This document shows positions 7,048 through 10,534 of a stretch of DNA of 10,534 nt, piece after piece (the first letter of the stretch is position 1; every line of letters starts with the position of its first letter). Under the pieces are notes generated by a model, which searched no databases, had not been told where the DNA came from, and saw nothing but the letters and a program-made list of their open reading frames with translations. This DNA is from Stramenopiles sp. TOSAG23-2 (taxonomy: Eukaryota > Sar): the NCBI GenBank assembly GCA_900128395.1, contig LT650011.1, forward strand, positions 1 to 10,534, written 5' to 3'. The translations under genes were made by a program, and so were the position numbers.

Positions 7048-7484
7048 GTATATCTAGATAATAAATAATCGAACATGAGGACTTTGTTCGATGAGCCAAT
7101 GTGTGATTGTGTGTGGATTTTGTTGACTTTTCGTCTTTTTTAAGGTATTATATATAATATACATTAAAATATCTGATTTGCTAAAATGCACAAATCAAAA
7201 AAATCATAAAAATAATAGACGACCTCCGACAAAAATATGAATAAATAGATATATAGATATAGACATAGATTGCATTACATCATTCTATATATATACATAT
7301 TACATTAACAACACATAATACGTATGATCGATCTATCTGTATTTATTACTATTGCGTTTTTTTGGCTTATCGTATATCTTGTTAATTTTTTAACATTCTT
7401 TTCTGTTATTATATATCAATTATTATTTTCGATATAGATTATTATATATACCAGTACATATTTTATCATATTTTACAATACGAT
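7048..7484. promoter_or_regulatory. Divergent intergenic region between the glutaredoxin and the 185-residue gene
   Basis: 437 bp holding both promoters. Next to the glutaredoxin start is a perfect inverted repeat at 7068-7092. TAGATA/TATA-type simple sequence fills about 7245-7310. Further A/T-rich blocks (TATATA at about 7441-7450) lie upstream of the plus-strand gene. No RNA gene or longer ORF is seen, and no specific transcription-factor site can be assigned. Confidence 0.5.
7068..7092. repeat. Inverted repeat in the glutaredoxin 5' leader
   Basis: ATCGAACA (7068-7075) and TGTTCGAT (7085-7092) pair perfectly around a 9-nt spacer, beginning 21 nt upstream of the first glutaredoxin ATG. 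It could be a dyad operator-like site or an mRNA hairpin. On the minus strand it also contains an upstream ATG (7076-7074). Confidence 0.55.
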
Positions 7485-8042
7485 ATGGATTACGATGATC
7501 AAAATTTAATTGACGAAGCATGTTCGAAAGGATGCGGATTATATGCGAAAAGAAAAATTACATTTTGCAACTCTGAATTTATGAAACCACAAAAAACGAA
7601 TGCAGTGAAAGAATTCTTATCAATTAATGAATTGTTTGGATTAGGGACGGGAAAAAAGCAAGCACATCGAGGTCATATTGATAATATTTCTGCACATGAG
7701 AAATGGTTTGGTTTCAAAATTGATCCACAACAATCGATATCAAATGATGTATTGGATGACACAGCTGAAGCGGAACAAGATATGCTTGATGAATTAGATC
7801 CGTTTGAATTCAATCTCTCTTCATTCATTTTAGATAATGGTATAAAAACGAATACTGAGATTATCTATATTGATGATGATAATGATATTTGTTGTAATAA
7901 TATTTGGCCTTTGGATCCCATTGAAAATCGTTACGAATCAAAAGTATTAAAAAACAATTATGATTATAATCCATGTTCACCAGGGATACCAAGTATGTGG
8001 ACCTTTAGCCCAATGGAAAAATTACATCATTTATTATTATAA
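7485..8042 (+). CDS. Hypothetical acidic protein, 185 residues
   Basis: Not recognised. It starts at the first ATG of the frame (acgATGgat) and ends with TAA. At 185 codons it is longer than expected by chance in such AT-rich DNA, and its codon use resembles the neighbours. Visible features are a Cys pair at 13/17, a short basic patch (AKRK, 21-24), a Gly-rich GLGTGKK (52-58), a strongly acidic stretch at about 88-108, an acidic DDDND with adjacent Cys136-137, and a hydrophobic end (FSPMEKLHHLLL). There is no signal peptide or membrane helix. The mix of an acidic region and short conserved-looking ends suggests an intrinsically disordered regulatory or adaptor protein; this is inference. It is divergent from the glutaredoxin and convergent with Lsg1. 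Confidence 0.7.
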   Translation: MDYDDQNLIDEACSKGCGLYAKRKITFCNSEFMKPQKTNAVKEFLSINELFGLGTGKKQAHRGHIDNISAHEKWFGFKIDPQQSISNDVLDDTAEAEQDMLDELDPFEFNLSSFILDNGIKTNTEIIYIDDDNDICCNNIWPLDPIENRYESKVLKNNYDYNPCSPGIPSMWTFSPMEKLHHLLL

Positions 8043-8053
8043 ACGTATATGAT

Positions 8054-8059
8054 AATAAA
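8054..8059 (+). terminator. Putative poly(A) signal of the 185-residue gene
   Basis: AATAAA, 12 nt after the TAA stop. This is close for a signal, so a downstream A-rich site could be used instead. Confidence 0.3.
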
Positions 8060-8205
8060 TAAGACAGAGAGAATATCGTATTTTTTGCTTCATGAGGATA
8101 TGAATGTTCGTAACCTGCATGTGTAAAAAAGAGAAAGTGTGTGGTTATATTTTATATATTTGATTGAAATCATGAGATGTGAATACAGGTATATATTATG
8201 CGCCA

Positions 8206-8211
8206 TTTATT
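8206..8211 (-). terminator. Putative poly(A) signal of Lsg1
   Basis: AATAAA on the minus strand, about 117 nt downstream of the Lsg1 TAG stop. It is assigned by position only. Confidence 0.35.
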
Positions 8212-8327
8212 CAAAAAAAATGTGAAAAAAATATAAAAATATTTTAAAATATATAATTTTTTTTTAAAAGCAACACTCTGGTGTATCACGCGTAAATTTA
8301 AATAGATCTCTATCACTTCGACACCTG

Positions 8328-8691
8328 CTACCTTTGTTTATTTGCATGTTTTGCTCTCATTTTTTGTTTTCGTTTACTGCCTTTTCCAACATCACTTCCA
8401 GATACTTGTATTTGTACTCCATATACTCGTGATGATTCTTCCTCAGCATAAGGATTTGCTGAACGTACTCTACCTTTACGTCCTTGTTTCTTTAAACTTT
8501 TATGCTTTTGTTTTTTTTTCTTTTCATGTTTTAAATGTTCTCTCATAGCTTTTTCATCTTCCAATTCTAAATCATCTTCACCTAATAATGCAGCTGCCTC
8601 TTCTAATGTCATTTCAAACTCATCCTCTTCCTCTGCGACTATTTCATTATTATTTGTGTTATCATTACTATTATCCTCATTATTATTTACA

Positions 8692-8722
<31 letters not shown>

Positions 8723-10481
8723 TGATCGTATCATTACCGACAACTAACGTAACACCATTGCTTAATAATTGCCCGTTTCCATTATTTAACAATTCATTTT
8801 GTTTCTTTAATCCAAGATTATATTTCGGATCATTTATTTTATCAATTTCTGGAGTTTCCATCAATGACATTAAAGGCATTCCAGGTGGTGGACAATTCCA
8901 TAATACTTTTCCGGCAACATAATCTTTCAATATATAACGTGAAGCACGAGCTTCATTTGGACCACTATGATTTTCTCCCCAAAAACTACGTTTGATGGCA
9001 TATGCTTGTAGCAATGAATGTGCAGTCAATGGTAATCGTCGACCACTGATAGATGATTTTGGAAAGGATAGATGATACGTTTCTTCAAATACTTCTGGGT
9101 ATACACGCGATACAACTAGTTCACATGGACCTAAATAATCACGCATTTGATCAATTGGTAAAATACCATTACAAACCATTTCAGCCTTGGAGGACATAAA
9201 TGTTGGAAAAACTAAACCAGGGCAATCGCATAATGTTAAATGATCAGATAATACAATTGTTTGAAAATGTTTTGTTTTACCTGGTGTACTACCAACTGCA
9301 ACACGTGTTGTGCCATGCGTACTTTTACTAATTCCTAATATAACATTAATAACGGATGATTTACCAACATTTGGATATCCAACCATACCAATTGTTGGAA
9401 CAATTTTTCTACCCTTGCGCTGTGGCTTATTTTGAATACTTGCTTGATCATTATTAAAAGCAATTTCTGCTTTTTCTTTTAAATAATTTAATAGTTGTAC
9501 ACGATCTAATATATCATATTTTTCACATGGTAGTACTAATTCATCTTTTGCCACCTCGTCGTTATCTTTCTTTTCATCGAAATTATCAATGCTTTCTCCT
9601 TTTCCTAATCCTAACTTTGCTTTTGCTAAATTTTGTGCCATCCATAAAGCACCATCTTGTTCCTTTTCCTCTTTTTCTTTTTCCAAACGTAATTGTTCCA
9701 TTTCATCTTCTTGATCAATTTTATCTTGTGCATCTTTTGCAGAGAAAAAAACAAATTGAATATTTTTCGATTCAAAATAGTTAGTCCATATTTTCCTTGC
9801 TTTTTCACTTAAATAATCCGCTTTATTTACTACTAGCAAACTTTTTTTATTAATATTCATTTCAGTTGCGTAACGCTCGATATCTTGACAACGAAATAAT
9901 AATGGATTTCTTGCATCTACAATTTGACATACTAAATGACTTCTTTCCATAGTTCTCCATAATTGACGCCAAAATTGTAAATTTTTTTCAAACGGTGTAA
10001 CAAATGCATCATCATGCTTTGCCTCCAACTCTGCAATACCACGTCTCCAATCTATAAATGCTTTACGCTCCTGTACATCAAGTTCTTCTGAAGTCATATC
10101 TTTTGTCCATGGTGGTCTTCTTGGTATACCAAGGTCCTCGAACGTCATACGCTGTTCAATAACAGATTCAAGCTGATCAATATCTTCTTCACCATCTAAC
10201 GTATTGCCTAAATACATATCTCCATCCCCTCTAGCAATAATAGTTGCTGCACGATCTGTTTGAAATTTACGATTTGCTAGTTTCGCTTGCGCAATAAAAT
10301 CATCTAAACTATTCAATTCTGTAATAGATGTGGAACCATCAATACCACCGTAATCAACATAATTTTCCTCACGTTCGAGACCTGTCGTTTTCGCTGCTTT
10401 ATATAATTTCTTACGTTTATTATTTGCTTTTGCTTTTGCTTTTATTAATGCTTGCCCAAGTTGTGATTTTTTCTTTCCCAT
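8328..10481 (-). CDS. LSG1: Large-subunit GTPase 1 (Lsg1), 60S ribosome maturation
   Basis: A circularly permuted GTPase of 717 residues; yeast and human homologues are around 640-660. In those organisms Lsg1 acts in the cytoplasm on pre-60S particles to release the export adaptor Nmd3 (established knowledge). The permuted motif order is visible: DARNP (189-193), G4 NKAD (219-222), G5 SAK (247-249), then G1 GYPNVGKSS (368-376), a TPGKTKHFQT segment (399-408, G2 region) and G3 DCPG (419-422). The N-terminus (MGKKKSQLGQALIKAK...) and the HxxxxxNNKRKKLY-type basic start are typical of the family. A charged insert (about 255-315) separates G5 from G1. Residues about 587-613 are an Asn-rich insertion absent from yeast-type proteins. 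The tail is Lys/Arg-rich, suited to rRNA binding. The start is the first ATG (accATGgga) and the stop is TAG. No introns are seen. Confidence 0.97.
8691..8719 (-). repeat. AAT triplet tract encoding an Asn run in Lsg1
   Basis: A (TTA/ATT)n tract on plus encodes about nine consecutive Asn (residues 589-597), followed by further Asn-rich sequence. It is a coding microsatellite between the GTPase domain and the acidic/basic C-terminus. Confidence 0.8.
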
Positions 10482-10534
10482 GGTTGTTTTGTTGTTGTTG
10501 TTGTTATTATTATTGTTGTTGTTGATACTGCTCC
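10482..10534 (-). repeat. CAA/AAT triplet leader upstream of Lsg1
   Basis: On the minus strand the sequence just before the Lsg1 ATG is (CAA)n-(TAA)n-(CAA)n followed by AACAACC. It is a triplet microsatellite in the presumed 5' leader and has no secondary structure or ATG. The window ends here, so the promoter is not seen. Confidence 0.65.

Larger units (their letters stand above)
8043..8327. other. Convergent spacer between the 185-residue gene and Lsg1
   Basis: 285 bp of AT-rich 3'-end sequence. Poly(A)-signal hexamers exist for both genes: AATAAA at 8054-8059 (plus) and at 8206-8211 (minus). A/T homopolymer runs lie at about 8212-8267. Nothing else is seen. Confidence 0.5.

Overview
The window reads as a gene-dense, AT-rich nuclear segment of a flagellated or ciliated protist. 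It carries five protein-coding genes. None has an intron in its coding region, and intergenic gaps are short (285-644 bp). The evidence for a eukaryote is direct: a kinesin motor, the cytoplasmic 60S ribosome-maturation GTPase Lsg1, WW and ankyrin domains, AATAAA-type poly(A) signals and no bacterial ribosome-binding sites. Asn and Ser homopolymers encoded by trinucleotide repeats fit an AT-rich protist. I cannot name the lineage; a stramenopile-like or other free-living flagellate is possible, but that is a guess.

Layout. (1) 168-3677, minus strand: a 1169-residue C-terminal-motor kinesin (kinesin-14 type) with an N-terminal myristoylation-like motif, ankyrin repeats and a WW domain. (2) 3678-4321: the shared divergent promoter. 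(3) 4322-6046, plus strand: a 574-residue coiled-coil protein resembling axonemal/TPH-type proteins. (4) 6047-6504: a convergent intergenic region carrying a candidate SECIS element for the next gene. (5) 6505-7047, minus strand: a glutaredoxin whose catalytic cysteine codon is an in-frame TGA at 6763-6765. (6) 7048-7484: a second divergent promoter. (7) 7485-8042, plus strand: an acidic 185-residue protein I do not recognise. (8) 8043-8327: a convergent spacer. (9) 8328-10481, minus strand: the GTPase Lsg1, with a CAA-repeat leader upstream.

The central discovery is the glutaredoxin. Conventional ORF calling stops at the TGA and leaves a meaningless 94-codon fragment. Reading TGA as selenocysteine gives a 180-residue protein whose downstream 85 residues contain the glutaredoxin cis-Pro TVP motif and the GG glutathione-binding motif, with TGA exactly at the first position of the C-P-Y-C active site (here U-P-Y-A). 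About 117 nt after its TAA stop the same strand folds into a SECIS-like structure: a UGAU/UGAC non-Watson-Crick quartet, a helix of about 10 bp, an adenosine-rich internal loop and an apical mini-helix (form-II-like). The other four genes have no internal TGA and the kinesin terminates with TGA, which argues against a genome-wide reassignment.

No operon-like logic links the genes. The kinesin and coiled-coil genes share a divergent promoter and could both serve the cytoskeleton; the glutaredoxin (redox) and Lsg1 (ribosome maturation) look like independent housekeeping genes.
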